Origin: Nothopassalora personata
Taxonomy: Eukaryota; Ascomycota; Dothideomycetes; Mycosphaerellales; Mycosphaerellaceae
DNA: 64,000 nt
Reading direction: 5' to 3'
Assembly: GCA_033816765.1 (NCBI GenBank)
Contig: CM066297.1
Span: 2,288,573 to 2,352,572 of the forward strand
Shown here: piece by piece, positions 43,068 through 54,040 of the stretch
Layout: every line of letters starts with the position of its first letter
How positions within the stretch are numbered: position 1 is the first letter of the stretch
Position numbers and translations under genes: made by a program
Notes under the pieces: generated by a model
Told to the model about the DNA's origin: nothing
Database searches by the model: none
What the model saw: the letters and a program-made list of their open reading frames with translations, nothing else

Positions 43068-43886
43068 CTACCTCCCCGCCAACGCACTCGGCAACTCAAA
43101 AATCGTCCTACTCCCTCCCGCAACCGCCCAAACCGTACTGCAACTCTGCCTCGTCCCCGTAACCACTCCATCCCCACTATGATCCAGAAAGCTACACCTC
43201 GTCTCCCTCCCCGCCGGAGTCCCACTAAAAGCCGCCAAATTCCCCCTCGTCACCGTCAATTCCGCCGTAGTAGGCCTCCCATCCTGCTGCCCCACCGGCC
43301 TCAAACAAGTCGGACAACTCCACTCGAAAGCCGTGGTTGTCTGACTACTCGTGGCTATAATGGATGCGGATTGAACAGGGGCGTAAGCGCAGCCCCAGTC
43401 GCCGCAGACGGTGGTCATTTGGACGGTGTTAAAGGAGGATGTAGGGGGCGGAGCGGCTGGGCTGTTGGGGTCGAGCAAGCCGGTTGTGGTGATGGGGCGA
43501 AGGCTTGTTTTGATTGCTGTGGGTCGGGGACCTGTGAGGCCTAGACTGTTGATGCTGTTGGGTTGGGGTGGTGCAGTGCCGGTTAGGTCAAGGAAACGGG
43601 TGGTTGTTATGGGGCGGAGACTGGAACTTATTGCGGTGGGTCGAGGACCTGGGAGGCCGAGACTGTTGGTCGTGGTGTTACGTGTGCTGGTTCGTGAACT
43701 TGTCGCGTTGTGTGATTCTGTTGTGTTCAAGTAGATTGTTATGAATCTCGTCGCTGTCGTTATGTGCAGGCTCGTAACGGTTACGATTCCTCTGTGGTCA
43801 GCAATAAAGCCACCGTTGTCGCCTTGGCCCACCGCAAGCTGGCCAGCCAGCAGTGTTGTCAATTTCGCTATTGTTGATGCTTTCAT
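43068..43886 (-). CDS. Secreted Ser/Thr-rich protein with duplicated module and six cysteines
   Basis: An intronless 272-residue frame from ATG 43886. An N-terminal signal peptide is evident (MKASTIAKLTTLLAGQ..., cut near residue 20). Residues ~60-135 hold two copies of a ~37-residue unit (NSLGLPGPRPTAISSSLRP and NSLGLTGPRPTAIKTSLRP, each followed by ITTT and LLD/FLD). The C-terminal ~110 residues carry six cysteines: VCGDWGCAY, CPTC, RCSF and SCST. Three N-glycosylation sequons lie near NTTESHNATS. There is no GPI-type hydrophobic tail. The layout fits a secreted or wall-associated protein. An effector role is possible but unsupported. Confidence 0.75.
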   Translation of the reverse strand: MKASTIAKLTTLLAGQLAVGQGDNGGFIADHRGIVTVTSLHITTATRFITIYLNTTESHNATSSRTSTRNTTTNSLGLPGPRPTAISSSLRPITTTRFLDLTGTAPPQPNSINSLGLTGPRPTAIKTSLRPITTTGLLDPNSPAAPPPTSSFNTVQMTTVCGDWGCAYAPVQSASIIATSSQTTTAFEWSCPTCLRPVGQQDGRPTTAELTVTRGNLAAFSGTPAGRETRCSFLDHSGDGVVTGTRQSCSTVWAVAGGSRTIFELPSALAGR

Positions 43887-44241
43887 GTTGTGTTGTGTTA
43901 TGCCTGTAGCAAGTGAGTCGGGTCATAGCCATGAAGTGCGGAGGCCATGAACATGCCTCTTTACTGCTCCTCGTTGTTAGTACGAGTCCTGTGGCTTATC
44001 CTACAAAGAAAGTCGACATCGTTCTCTGTTGTGAACAAAGACGTCGTAAATTCGTGCCAGTAAATATAGCCAGCCGCATGAGCAGCACTGCCGACTTCAC
44101 AAAGGTGGCAAAGCTATGCTTCTCAATAGCATGTTCACATCGGCATCGTGTCGCGTGATCGCACCATCGCTCAATGGGCGATACGCCCTCCAACATCAAC
44201 GTTCTTCGGCAGAGGTGACATTCAAGACGCTTTGCAGGGCG
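43887..44241. other. Upstream region of the secreted-protein gene
   Basis: 355 bp between two minus-strand genes, with no supported feature. Confidence 0.5.
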
Positions 44242-45522
44242 TTACAGATCTCCTTTCACGCCTTTATACTTGCTTCCGCCACCCAGCGGATCGCCACCTG
44301 GAACACAAAGACCCAATCTCCAGAAGTAGTCTCGGTGCGCGAAGAACAGCTGCCACAGCTTGTATCGCGATGGTATGCCCCATGGTTCAGTACGCAAGTC
44401 GTGAATTTCGGTTTTGACAGAGTCCACAAGATCTTGTTCCTGCACGTTCGTAGTCTGATCTTGCCTCGGACCCTCTGGCGTGGTTGTACCATGGCTCGTA
44501 TTCTGGCTGGAAGCTGTGGAGTCCTGACCTGCAATACATTCCGGATCAACGTCGCCGTTGCATAGTTCCAAGTCTGTGAGATCGGGAGAGAGATCCGGCT
44601 TCGAAATATAGATTTCGCCTGCATGCATGGCGTAGCCCCATTCTGTGAGCGGAAGTAGTGGTACGGGGTCGTCAACGTGGGTCACCCTGCGGTATCTGAG
44701 TTCAGTATCCTCTTGGGGCGACGTGGAGGTGAGATTGAAACGTTCATCAATGTACTTGACGAGATTGACATTTCCTAGGCGAGGCTCCCCAAAGGTCGTG
44801 ATCGTGGGATCCCAGCCGCGAGCGAGGAAGTCTAGACCTGCTAGAGCAGCCACGGCGCCGCCTAGACTGTGGCCGACCAGATTGAGCCTGTAGTCGGGAT
44901 AGAGGAAGATGTGTTCCTGCAAATCAACTAAGATTTGCTTACGCGTGTTGAGCCATGAGCTGTGGAAGCCATAATGGACAGTGCAATTTAGGCATTTGGG
45001 TTCGCTAGGTGTTGCGACATGTCGCGTGCGTAGACTTTTGATGCCTCGAAGCATGTCCTTGGAAAAATGCACAGCAGGAGCCGCGTCTCGTCCACCGCCT
45101 TCCCCGGGGTAAGGCTCATACTTCTGAGGTATTGTGCTCAGGTCCACGACTGTGTTGGCGATACTGTAAGTGCCACGAAAAGCGACGATAATCCTCTGCT
45201 TGCCATGATCGAGGGCGATATAGCCGCAAGAGTCGGAGAGAAGAGGTCCTGTGTTCCATGTAGTGACCAGCTCAAACTGCGGAAAGTCTGTACATCGCGA
45301 CAGACATCTGAAGGGCTTCAGTATGCCGAAGCTCGTCAAGCCCACGCAGTAGGATATATCAACTATCCTCGCCAGTTCCTCGAGTTCGGAGAACAAAGCG
45401 ACACTGACATTTCTGCCGGTACGGTGGCGAAGAATCGGGGTCTGATTATGAGGATGATGCGAGGACGTCGCGGTTCCAAGAAGACCAAGAAGCGCAGATG
45501 CAAGGATTAGAAAGTACAGCAT
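44242..45522 (-). CDS. Secreted class-3 lipase (alpha/beta hydrolase)
   Basis: An intronless 426-residue frame from ATG 45522. A signal peptide (MLYFLILASALLGLLGTATS) is followed by a lipase-3 fold. Key pieces are IIVAFRGTYSIANTVVDLS (oxyanion strand), VHYGFHSSW, and the nucleophile elbow LVGHSLGGAVAALAGL with Ser near residue 219. TTFGEPRLGN, HVDDPVPLLPL (Asp near 284) and YAMHAGEIYI (His near 300) complete a Ser-Asp-His triad. The family hydrolyses acylglycerol or related esters outside the cell. The Thr/Ser/Gln-rich segment after residue ~335 is variable, and YFWRLGLCVPGGDPLG closes the protein. It is divergent from the downstream membrane-protein gene. Confidence 0.92.
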   Translation of the reverse strand: MLYFLILASALLGLLGTATSSHHPHNQTPILRHRTGRNVSVALFSELEELARIVDISYCVGLTSFGILKPFRCLSRCTDFPQFELVTTWNTGPLLSDSCGYIALDHGKQRIIVAFRGTYSIANTVVDLSTIPQKYEPYPGEGGGRDAAPAVHFSKDMLRGIKSLRTRHVATPSEPKCLNCTVHYGFHSSWLNTRKQILVDLQEHIFLYPDYRLNLVGHSLGGAVAALAGLDFLARGWDPTITTFGEPRLGNVNLVKYIDERFNLTSTSPQEDTELRYRRVTHVDDPVPLLPLTEWGYAMHAGEIYISKPDLSPDLTDLELCNGDVDPECIAGQDSTASSQNTSHGTTTPEGPRQDQTTNVQEQDLVDSVKTEIHDLRTEPWGIPSRYKLWQLFFAHRDYFWRLGLCVPGGDPLGGGSKYKGVKGDL

Positions 45523-46014
45523 GGCTGAGAATGGGCCGAGTCCCGATCACATGTTGATGCAAGTTCCGAAGCTGTCGGGGTGGTTTGGCGCAGGAAGCGG
45601 TGCAGGTGTGAAGGTCACGACCACCAGCAAGCACCTCAAGGGAATGTTGTTGAAGATGCGCGATCACGATGCCGCTCGTATATGACGGTGTTTCAGGCGT
45701 TCCAGAGGATGGTGACGGCGTTTGGAAGGAGTAGTGTACAGTAGCGTCATCGTGCATTCCTGTGTGCGAACATGAGAACATGATGATCGGCATCTGGCGG
45801 AAGGACATGTCAACAACAATCCAACAAGCAGTGCAAAGAGTGTCGTTTGGTCATCAGCAATACAACAACATCTTGCATTCTATTCTCATACAGGCCTTCG
45901 TGGCGAGTTCTCCTGCCAATTGCAGCTTAGTTTTTATTCTACGGCATTGGGATCGCGAAAGCTCCGGCTCGTAGAAGTTCTATGCAACCGGCGTGACGAC
46001 GCAGCGCGCTGACG

Positions 46015-46028
46015 CCCCCCCCCCCCCC
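46015..46028. repeat. Homopolymer C14
   Basis: Fourteen consecutive C, a likely slippage or assembly-error site. Confidence 0.9.
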
Positions 46029-46189
46029 GTGAAGCCGAGTCTCACTCCTTGGATACTCATCACACACCCACCGGGCCATAGCAATAGACCCTGGTGCATT
46101 CTGCTTTCTGCTGTTTCTCTGGTGTTGCACGCGATAGGCAGCCTGACCACTGACTGACTGGTACACCAAGCACGAGAGACGACGTGCCG

Positions 46190-46190
<1 letters not shown>

Positions 46191-46222
<32 letters not shown>
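46191..46222. repeat. (TTGCCG)n hexanucleotide repeat
   Basis: About five copies of the hexamer, ending 23 bp before the ATG at 46245. Being 6 bp long it would keep the frame if translated from an upstream non-ATG codon. Confidence 0.9.
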
Positions 46223-46244
46223 ACGCGACGCTGCGCTGGGCAAC

Positions 46245-47804
46245 ATGGAGCCGACAACTGCTTCACGCACATCGCCCAAGCACGAGCCGGCGTCACAGCA
46301 CGACTTCGACCAGCGACACGATGGACCCCTCGAGGCAGCGCATAGACCCTCCATACAGATTCCCGAGTCTGCCAAGGCGTTGCCGTCACATCCGGGCCCG
46401 CCGCGAGCAGATAGACCGGGCTCGAATCGATCATTACCACTGGCAGAAAAAGGGCCAATGAGTCCTGGCGATGCTGTCTCGTCGCCGACACGCGGTCGCA
46501 AGAGCGTGCAGCTGCCGCGGAAAGAGTCGGAGCCGCGGGACAGCGGCGGTGGTGGGCGAAGGAGCACAACAATGTCACGGGCGAATGCGCCCAGGCCCAG
46601 TCGCGACTTTGATGTGCGAAGAGATGGACCTTATGGCCGACCGTCGATCACGATGACACGGCGGAGATCTAGTGCAGTCTCGCCAACAGTAGGACGGCAG
46701 TCACAGGATCTACGGAGACCCTCGGAAGCATTGGGTGCGCTCCATGGTCCAGCTGTGCCAACGCCAGAAGAGTTGGAAATGTACCCAGGTGCTGAGGAGA
46801 ACGTTGCATTCGAGCCACGACCGCCTCCGCTGAACTACAGCCTCTGGGACAGGAGGTGGTTCATAGCATTCTTCTGGGGCATGATCCTGATCGATGTGGT
46901 TTCGCAGCCCATTGCCCTTTACTTCAGCTTGTGGTACTTCACCGATCTCTCGCCCAACACCGTCTTCTCGATCATCACGGCGGCGCTAGGAGGTGTCAGT
47001 ATCTTCGAATACTTCCTCCGATTCTGGCGACTCTGGAAGAAGAACAGCGTCTGCCGCGTCCTTGGCGCACGACGTTGGTACCTAGACTGGTTCCACTGGA
47101 ATTTCTCCTTGGGCTGGATCATCATCATGATTGAGCTCATCGTGTATGCATATCCCGATCCATTGATCACACCTTGCTAACTTCCACATAGTGGCTCTGT
47201 CCCTGACAACCCACCTATCCGCCTGCTCGCCATGCCCCTGGCAACCATGCTCTTCGTCTTCGGCGTCGAGATGCTCATTGTCGACACAGCGCGCTACTTC
47301 CAGATTCCCGCCCCCGTCCGTATCTCCTCAATTCCTAAAGGCACTCAACTCCGCCCGGCCATCTACTCCCTTATCGAGGATGTCGTGGCTGTCGACGGCA
47401 GCGGGGGCACCACCTACCGCGAAGCGCTCAACAAGCGCTACGAATCAAGCCACGTCTTCCGCGCCATGCTGCGCCGTCTCGGTGCTTTCTGGATGCTTGG
47501 GGCTAACGCCATGGCTGTGGTGACGACAATTCTGATTTTCACGATTCAGCATGAGGCGGCGTACTGCGTAGGATGGGGTGCGCCTTTCGTGTGGGCCGGA
47601 GCATGGACTGGAGCAACGATCTGGTATGTCAAGAGGAAGTTGAGGGAGGAGCAGACCGCATGGGAGGCCGAAATTGCAGAGAAGCAGGGAGCGTTGGTGA
47701 TGAGTGAGCGCAACAGTGAACGCGACGCAGATCACGCGCAGCAGGCGACGGGTGGGTCTGGAAATACCACTGCGCCCATTGATCGGAAAGAGCACGACCA
47801 GTAG
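46245..47804 (+). CDS. Multi-spanning fungal integral membrane protein
   Basis: Exons are 46245-47143 and 47192-47804 (503 residues). The 48-bp intron (GTATGC donor, GCTAAC branch, ATAG acceptor) joins ELIV to GSVPDNPPIRLL. About 190 N-terminal residues are Arg/Ser/Pro-rich and disordered (RRSTTMSRANAPRPSRDFD). Hydrophobic segments follow: WFIAFFWGMILIDVVSQPIA, TVFSIITAALGGVSIFEYFL, FSLGWIIIMIELIV, LATMLFVFGVEMLIV, AFWMLGANAMAVVTTILIF and GWGAPFVWAGAWTGATIWYV. This gives about five or six helices. A short charged tail ends the protein. I recognise the style of an uncharacterised fungal membrane family but no function. Confidence 0.85.
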
Positions 47805-48269
47805 ATTGAGGTGCAGGCGACGAGCACGGCCACTGCTCCGTATAACACCACGACGACGACACGATAGCGTCCTGGTAGATGTGGAGGAGTCGTGTATATG
47901 TCGCTTCCGGATCAATGGCGTTTTGGAAATTCGAGACATCGGACGGAGTGGTATGAGGAGTTTGGGAAGAGATGAAAGGATCCGACTCCCTTGGGTAATG
48001 TGTATGTGGAGCGTTCATTGCATAGGCATAGCAGGCCTGAGATTACGCACCCAGAAGGAAAGTTGCGATGCGAAGGATATTGTTAGTGTTTGAGTGTGTC
48101 CATCACCTTGGCCATCCATTCCGGAATAGGACGAATAGATGAAGTAGCCACTGAGCACGTCATATCCTCGTTGAGCTTGTGTCGTCAAGGACACAGCTGA
48201 CATCCGCGCATTCTTCTCGATGCCGATCTCTACGAAGCGAAGGAAAGGAGCGGAGATGTCTGCATGTGG

Positions 48270-48426
48270 GCAGACTGGTCAACAAGCAAGTCACGCCTTT
48301 GAAAATGACTTGTAAGCAAGCCTTGCTACGAGCAAGAAGTCTGGTCTCCTTGGACGACTTGAGTGCTTGGCAAGCAAGTATGTTGGAGAGTCCAGACTTG
48401 CTTTACTGGCTTGTTGACCAGACTGC
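48270..48426. mobile_element. Fold-back (MITE-like) inverted repeat element
   Basis: The 22-bp ends at 48270-48291 (GCAGACTGGTCAACAAGC..) and 48405-48426 are inverted copies matching at about 20 positions. Inside, GTAAGCAAG..AAGTCTGGTCTCC pairs with GGAGAGTCCAGACTTGCTTTAC. The whole 157-bp segment could therefore fold into one long interrupted hairpin. There is no transposase and no clear target-site duplication. It could be a non-autonomous element or a hairpin RNA source. Confidence 0.45.
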
Positions 48427-48446
48427 ATATGGGATAAAAGGAACTG

Positions 48447-48502
48447 TCACATTTGACCTCGATGTTCGAACAAAAGGAAACTTCACATTTGACCTCGATG
48501 TT
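48447..48502. repeat. 36-bp direct repeat (two copies)
   Basis: TCACATTTGACCTCGATGTT occurs at 48447-48466 and again at 48483-48502, a 36-bp period, immediately after the fold-back element. Confidence 0.85.
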
Positions 48503-49380
48503 GGGCAGCGCCCAACAACGCTGCCGATGAAATCCATCATCGGCCATTGGACTGACTGTCCAGGGGAAATCAGAATCTGGTACTTTATGTGCGTTGCGTC
48601 GCGCCACATTCAGGCCTGAAGCTGGACGCTCCCTGGATGCTCATACTATCACGGGCAGTAAGATACAGGTCCCTGGCTCACTCTCGAGCGCAGTGATGTA
48701 TTTCAGCTGAAGCAGAACGAACACTGCCCCTTGGTCTCGATGGCAAGCTGCAGATCTCGACCTCGGCCATGACAGACATCTGCACCCAGGCTCGAAGCTG
48801 CAACGGGTGAGGTACTTGAGGCAATCGGGATCAACGACGTTGACCGTCGAAGCTACAGGAGTAAATGATGGTTCATATGTGTTACGTCAAAGGTGCAACG
48901 TAGTTCGACGTAAGACGGCTATGAGTTTCGAAGCATCAACGTGTATTGATCCCAGGCGAAAGGATCAATCACCCTTGCGTCTCGAATGTCATGACCCGTG
49001 GCGACACCCGCTACATGTCATGCCTCATGCAGTGGGTATTGAACTCGCGGCGGATGAACGGTAAGGCTGCACCAAAGCATATACCACTAGACCGTCGAGA
49101 CCAAGCATCATTGTCGGAGGTGAGTGAAGGGTGGTACATCCTATGGGGTTGCTCCTCTCAGGGAAGACATTATCGAAAGCTTAGAGGCTCTCAGAGAAAG
49201 CTGCTAGTCAAGGAGAAGAGTTCTTCTGGACGCAAAGAGGATGGCCGAGGGCGACCATGTCCCTATATGGAAGCAAAAAAGAACATTCATCCTCGATCTC
49301 GATGGTAAGCCACAAGCTCGTCAAGGCAGACACGACAGATCTCATGTACCCGTGCTCGAAGTCGCAGCCACTAAGCAGTC

Positions 49381-49479
49381 AAGAAGAAGAAGAAGAAGAA
49401 GAAGAAGAAGAAGAAGAAGAAGAAGAAGAAGAAGAAGAAGAAGAAGAAGAAGAAGAAGAAGAAGAAGAAGAAGAAGAAG
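49381..49479. repeat. (AAG)33 microsatellite
   Basis: 99 bp of perfect AAG repeats. It is not inside a supported gene; frames through it give poly-Lys, poly-Arg or poly-Glu artefacts. Confidence 0.97.
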
Positions 49480-51240
49480 CGTAGCACTGACCAAACTGGC
49501 CATCGGGGTCAAAGATGATGGTCGAAGGGGAGAGTGAAGTGACGGCCTGATATACACTGCTCGTTCATGGGCCTCGGGTCCAAAAGCAGCATGAGCTGTG
49601 TCCAGGAATCTTCACGACTCTGCGTCCATAGCTAGAACGAAAAGAACAATCATCCTTGATTCTCGATAGTGCACCATGAGATCCAACATCATACGGCGAT
49701 GATCGTGCGGCGGGTAGGAACCTGGTAGCTTCCAGCAGACTGGTGTGTGTCCATTAAGCCGGCGACTTGAAGATGTAAGATGGATAGTATATACTTGAAG
49801 TATGACGAAGATGATCGTGTACTACTACTATAGTGCATCGAAGTATATTAGAGCAGCCTGAGGCGGTATGTGGCCCATGCCCGTGGCTCAAGAGCAAGTG
49901 CATTTAGGTCCCGATAAGTACGCCTGAATATTAGCACTAGAGTAGTCTTGCGGCACAACAAGGTGGTGCATCTTTCGATCGATGTTGACAAGTGCCGCTG
50001 ACCCTTTACTACCCGCCCAGCGCATCGAGATGAGTTTGTATGGATGTGAGGCGCAGGATGTCACCATGTCTCAGCAGCGGTATGAAACAGAACTCCTGAC
50101 CCTGAACGAGGCGATGAGGGCGGTTTCCTCGATCGATCTGGCCATTGCAGGTCAATCTTGGGTCGAGTAGGGAGAATCACGCGGCCGACAGCCGCGTGGG
50201 GAAGGTAGTCCAACGTGTACTGCTCAGACAACGTTAAAGCTTATCCTTATCATATGTACTAACTTTGTCTTGCTCCCTGCTGTCGAGTAGCTTGCCTTGC
50301 GCATCTCTGATGATACATGGCGCGGTCCCAGAGCAGCTGCATATCGGCGATGCAAGAGCGAGAGAAGGACGCCAAGAGTGGAGGTACGGTACTGTATGCA
50401 GTCACACCGTATACAGTAGTGAGATGCAGCTCGCTCGGCAGGATGATGAGATTGGCTTTTGCCCGCTACCATGTGTCAGATCGAGCGAACATGATGGTAT
50501 TCGTCATGCCCGCTATATGTGTCGGACCAAGGCTGGCACTTCCTCGGACGCACGCAGGAGGCATCCATCTCGATTGTGCTACCATCATATCATTCAGAGC
50601 CAGCACAGCACAGTCAGCGATCGAGCTGATGGAAGAATTTCATCTTCTTCGAAACATCCTGAACCATGACTTCATTGAAGGAGCACAAAGCTCTGCCGTG
50701 TGCAACAACCCGACCTGGACTCCTCTTTGTCCATTGCCTATTTTCAGTCATCGTCTGCCAACCCCAGCTTGCAAACCTCCTGAAGAAGCAGGGCGCGTTG
50801 AGCCATGTCCGTTGTGGAACCCAGAGGAAAACACCGGAATGCTCTCGCCGCAGCCTGTCGGCCCACTGCGAGATGGTTCAACCTTCTTTCGACTGTCGCC
50901 TCTGTCATCTGTCTCACTCGAGCCTTCTCCTACCAACGAATACTCCCCGCAACGACAGGCCCATGGCACGTAGGGATTCTAGTCTGCTCCGCCGCGAACC
51001 CTATAGCAACGTGCGTACGTGCCTGCGCTGGCCGGAGCTTGACCGTAGGTATGCCTAAGGACTATTTACTGACTGCCTCCCCACTCTATCGGACTGGAGA
51101 CACTTGGTTTACTCTTCAAGTATCCCTTGCTGCTGCGCCTGCGGGCTAAGAGGTCATACTGCTGTCGCTGACGATATATGCACGCCATTGTGCGTTGACA
51201 CTATCAGGCTTATCCGGATACCTACTTTCCAGATACCACC

Positions 51241-52950
51241 ATGCGCTCGCAAGAGTTACCTAGCATCGTCCTGGACGGCGTCGACATGTCCTTGACACGA
51301 CCAAATACACCGCCACGCTTAACGCTGTCGCCAAGTTCATCAAATGAGAGCATCGATAAGATGATGCCATCGACGCCGGAGTCAAAAATGTCGAACCCAT
51401 TCAGCGAAAAGGCGATGTCAATCGCGTCATCTCCATCAACTTTCAACGAGGCCGAGGCAGTTCTACTTCCTGGATTCCATTTCTCTACTACCGATTCAAG
51501 TGTCGACGCCGCCGAATTCCACCGTATTGCTGCTCAACTCCTGTCTGGGGAACAGTCGAAGAGTGATTCTGCCATCCCGGATGAAGTGACTGAAGCTGCG
51601 GGGCCGCGACAGCTGCATTGCGATCTTGGAAAGGACCCATCTGGGCGGTATTGCTGCTCATGTGGCAAGTCTTACAGCACGCCGTCGCGTTTGCACGAGC
51701 ACTCCATAGCATGCGCTGGCACTACAGATCATCCCTGCCCAACCTGCGACAAGATCTTCCCAACACGAGTGCGACTGAATCGGCATATCTCGTCGAGGCA
51801 TAACCACAACAAAGAGGCTTGTCCGGAGTGCGGGGAGATGTTCCGTGTAGACAAACTCCCATTGCATCTTGCCTCCGGGCTGGGTGGATGCGATGGCATG
51901 GTTCAGGCACCTTTAGGACGAAATCCCGGACTAGAGCAGGCTTACCAGCCTTCTGCTCCATGGACTTCACAACACTACTGGAATTACGATGGCGACCTTC
52001 CATGGAGACGAAGCTTGGAGATCAAACGCGACTCTGGTTATGATGCACCAGAAGTAGCCGAACAGACCATGAGCTTCGTTACGCGCTTGCTTCAGCGACC
52101 CACATCGCAAGAAGTATTAGAGCCATGCGATCTCTGCGGAGAGATGTGCGAAACAAAGGACGCTCTCATCCAGCACATCGGAGAGCACTCTTTGGACTTC
52201 AACGAGAAGCGTCATCGATGCGACGAGTGCATGATCTACTTTGCAATCGAGAAGGACCTTGAACGACATCTGCAGTCCGTGAACCTTCACCAACATTGTG
52301 GCTTCACCTTCCGCCACTGTGCCGGAACTTGTACCGGGCACCACCCTCCGACATATTACAAGTCCAGCCTCTGCAATGATCACAACCTGATGCAGAAACA
52401 TCTTTGGTCTTGGGAACTCTGTCAACTCAGGACTCATCGTGCTACCGTGGCTCGTCTGCTGGCTCAACATGTAAGCCAGACCGCCTTGCCACACATGTCA
52501 GTGCAGGACTGCAAGCGCACATACTACTCTGTACTACCGCACATGAGCATGGCTAGCCGTGACACTTTACGCTCGGAATCTGCCTGGAGCAAAGACCGGC
52601 GCCCATCAGAGACATCCGAGCTTGATGCTTACTTCAGCCGCATCGTGTCACAAACATATCCGGAAGAAGACCTTAGCAGACTCAAGAAGCTCCAGGAGGC
52701 TGAAGCGACACTCGGTGCCCGGCCAGACTCAGCGATCTTGCCTGGTGTCCGCGATGCCAAGCACACCCCTAAAGGAAAGAGCATTGTTGACCTTACCAAG
52801 CGCAAGACTGTCCTTGATGGTGTCAAACATGGCCATAAACGAGGCAGCTCCAACCCTTTGAACTTTCTGAGGCGCACAGCTTGTGTTAATGATACCAGAC
52901 CGCAGTCATTACCTGCGCGCAGTACGCCGCTAGCGAAGCTATCTACCTGA
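51241..52950 (+). CDS. C2H2 zinc-finger protein
   Basis: An intronless 569-residue frame from ATG 51241. A Ser/Pro-rich N-terminus (PRLTLSPSSSNESIDKMM) precedes two clusters of C2H2-like fingers. The first, after residue ~135, reads CCSCGKSYSTPSRLHEHSIA, CPTCDKIFPTRVRLNRHISS and CPECGEMFRVDKLPLHLA (last finger atypical). The second, near residue 300, reads CDLCGEMCETKDALIQHIGE and CDECMIYFAIEKDLERHLQS. A third His/Cys-rich part follows (HCGFTFRHCAGTCTGHHPP). The C-terminus is basic (HKRGSSNPLNFLRRT). It is probably a nuclear DNA-binding regulator; targets are unknown. Confidence 0.85.
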   Translation: MRSQELPSIVLDGVDMSLTRPNTPPRLTLSPSSSNESIDKMMPSTPESKMSNPFSEKAMSIASSPSTFNEAEAVLLPGFHFSTTDSSVDAAEFHRIAAQLLSGEQSKSDSAIPDEVTEAAGPRQLHCDLGKDPSGRYCCSCGKSYSTPSRLHEHSIACAGTTDHPCPTCDKIFPTRVRLNRHISSRHNHNKEACPECGEMFRVDKLPLHLASGLGGCDGMVQAPLGRNPGLEQAYQPSAPWTSQHYWNYDGDLPWRRSLEIKRDSGYDAPEVAEQTMSFVTRLLQRPTSQEVLEPCDLCGEMCETKDALIQHIGEHSLDFNEKRHRCDECMIYFAIEKDLERHLQSVNLHQHCGFTFRHCAGTCTGHHPPTYYKSSLCNDHNLMQKHLWSWELCQLRTHRATVARLLAQHVSQTALPHMSVQDCKRTYYSVLPHMSMASRDTLRSESAWSKDRRPSETSELDAYFSRIVSQTYPEEDLSRLKKLQEAEATLGARPDSAILPGVRDAKHTPKGKSIVDLTKRKTVLDGVKHGHKRGSSNPLNFLRRTACVNDTRPQSLPARSTPLAKLST

Positions 52951-53336
52951 ACGGCAGTGCCTGTCTACCTTGATGACTAACGAAACTTATACCCACTGGC
53001 AATGCCACTTTTGTCATGTAAAGCGAACTACGATTCTGCGAAGATACCATGGATGCGAGGCGGCTTGTGACAGCGACCAGGATTGCAATGTAGTATGCAT
53101 TCTGCAATACTTTTTTACCTCCTCACGTCTCATCCCCATACAGCATCGTTCGTGTTGGTGAAAGTGACACTGAGGTCACGAAACTCATGTTCGAATAGCT
53201 AAGCAAGTGGTAGGTTGAGAATATGAAGACGTTTGAAACTCTATTACAGTCGACCGCGGCAGCATCAAGGCAAATTTGAGTAAAATCGGTCTTGAGCATC
53301 GATCTTGATTTTAGAATATCGCACCACATACCCAAC
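52951..53336. other. Non-coding stretch
   Basis: About 390 bp with no supported feature. Confidence 0.4.
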
Positions 53337-54038
53337 ATGGCAGACTTGGCCGCATGCTTGGAGGCTCTGCCACAAGAGCTATAGGATCTCATCCTCGAGA
53401 AATTCACATGGTAAGGCGTACAAGGCGCCATCACTGTCGACGGAATCTTACGCACCACCATCTGGACTTCAGATCTGCCCCAGAACTCCAATCAAGTCTG
53501 CGTCAAAGTACTATTATTAGACTACCGCACTCATCATCAATGAGTGGAAGTCGGCTACCTTGTATGCCTCAACAATGTTGGTATCCTGGCTGCGCTCCAT
53601 ACCTCGAACTCATCATCAACCGATCAACAGAGTGAACTACCACAGACATGTCCTCTGCCCTCATCCAGGGAACGTGGAGAAAGCCTTTCGCTGCCTGGTA
53701 ACCCTGCTGCACCATGTGACAGCCATACCGCCAGACGTGGTCAAGCGCTTTCTTCGCATGCATGTCCAATCCTTTACAGGGACGGTGATGAAGCAATGTC
53801 CGCATATGTACTGTACTTGGCCGCTGCTGATAATCGTGACTCGTGGACACAAGCGATGGCCGAGCATGATGGGCATCAAACTACGGTGGGAGGTAATCAG
53901 ATATGGTTTGCTTGAGCCGCAGCGGGTGCTTCGGAGCTTACCGAAGAAGAGCCTGCTCCTGGGCGGGTGTTTCAAGTCAAAGCTTTGGGCACAGACATCC
54001 TCGACGCTCAAGAAGGCATGTCGACATTTTCGCAGCGA
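53337..54038 (+). pseudogene. LPQEL/F-box-like family relic 1
   Basis: From ATG 53337 the text is MADLAACLEALPQEL, a TAG, then DLILEKFTW and a stop. LPQEL-DLI is the conserved start of a large fungal F-box-like family, and CAG to TAG would explain the first stop. Later frames keep family-like pieces: PSGLQICPRTPIKSASKYYY, then SATLYASTMLVSWLRSIPRT with HHQPINRVNYH, and AFRCLVTLLHHVTAIPPDVV. Several frame changes make it non-functional. Confidence 0.55.
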
Positions 54039-54040
54039 TA

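Larger units (their letters stand above)
45523..46244. promoter_or_regulatory. Divergent promoter of the lipase and membrane-protein genes
   Basis: 722 bp between two divergent starts. It contains a run of 14 C (46015-46028) and a TTGCCG hexanucleotide run just upstream of the membrane-protein ATG. Confidence 0.5.
47805..51240. other. Long non-coding accessory stretch
   Basis: About 3.4 kb with no convincing gene. It contains a fold-back element (48270-48426), a 36-bp direct repeat (48447-48502) and the (AAG)33 tract (49381-49479). A frame at 50317-50973 begins with ATG and is 218 residues long, but its composition is unconvincing. The end of this stretch is the promoter/5' UTR of the zinc-finger gene. 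Confidence 0.5.

Noticed and set aside
49241..49557. Poly-Arg, poly-Glu and poly-Leu frames
   Set aside because: Artefacts of the (AAG)33 microsatellite; the flanks show no coding features.
50317..50973. A 218-residue ATG-started frame upstream of the zinc-finger gene
   Set aside because: No recognisable domain, biased composition, and overlap with another equally open frame (50666-51058). It may be 5' leader or intergenic.
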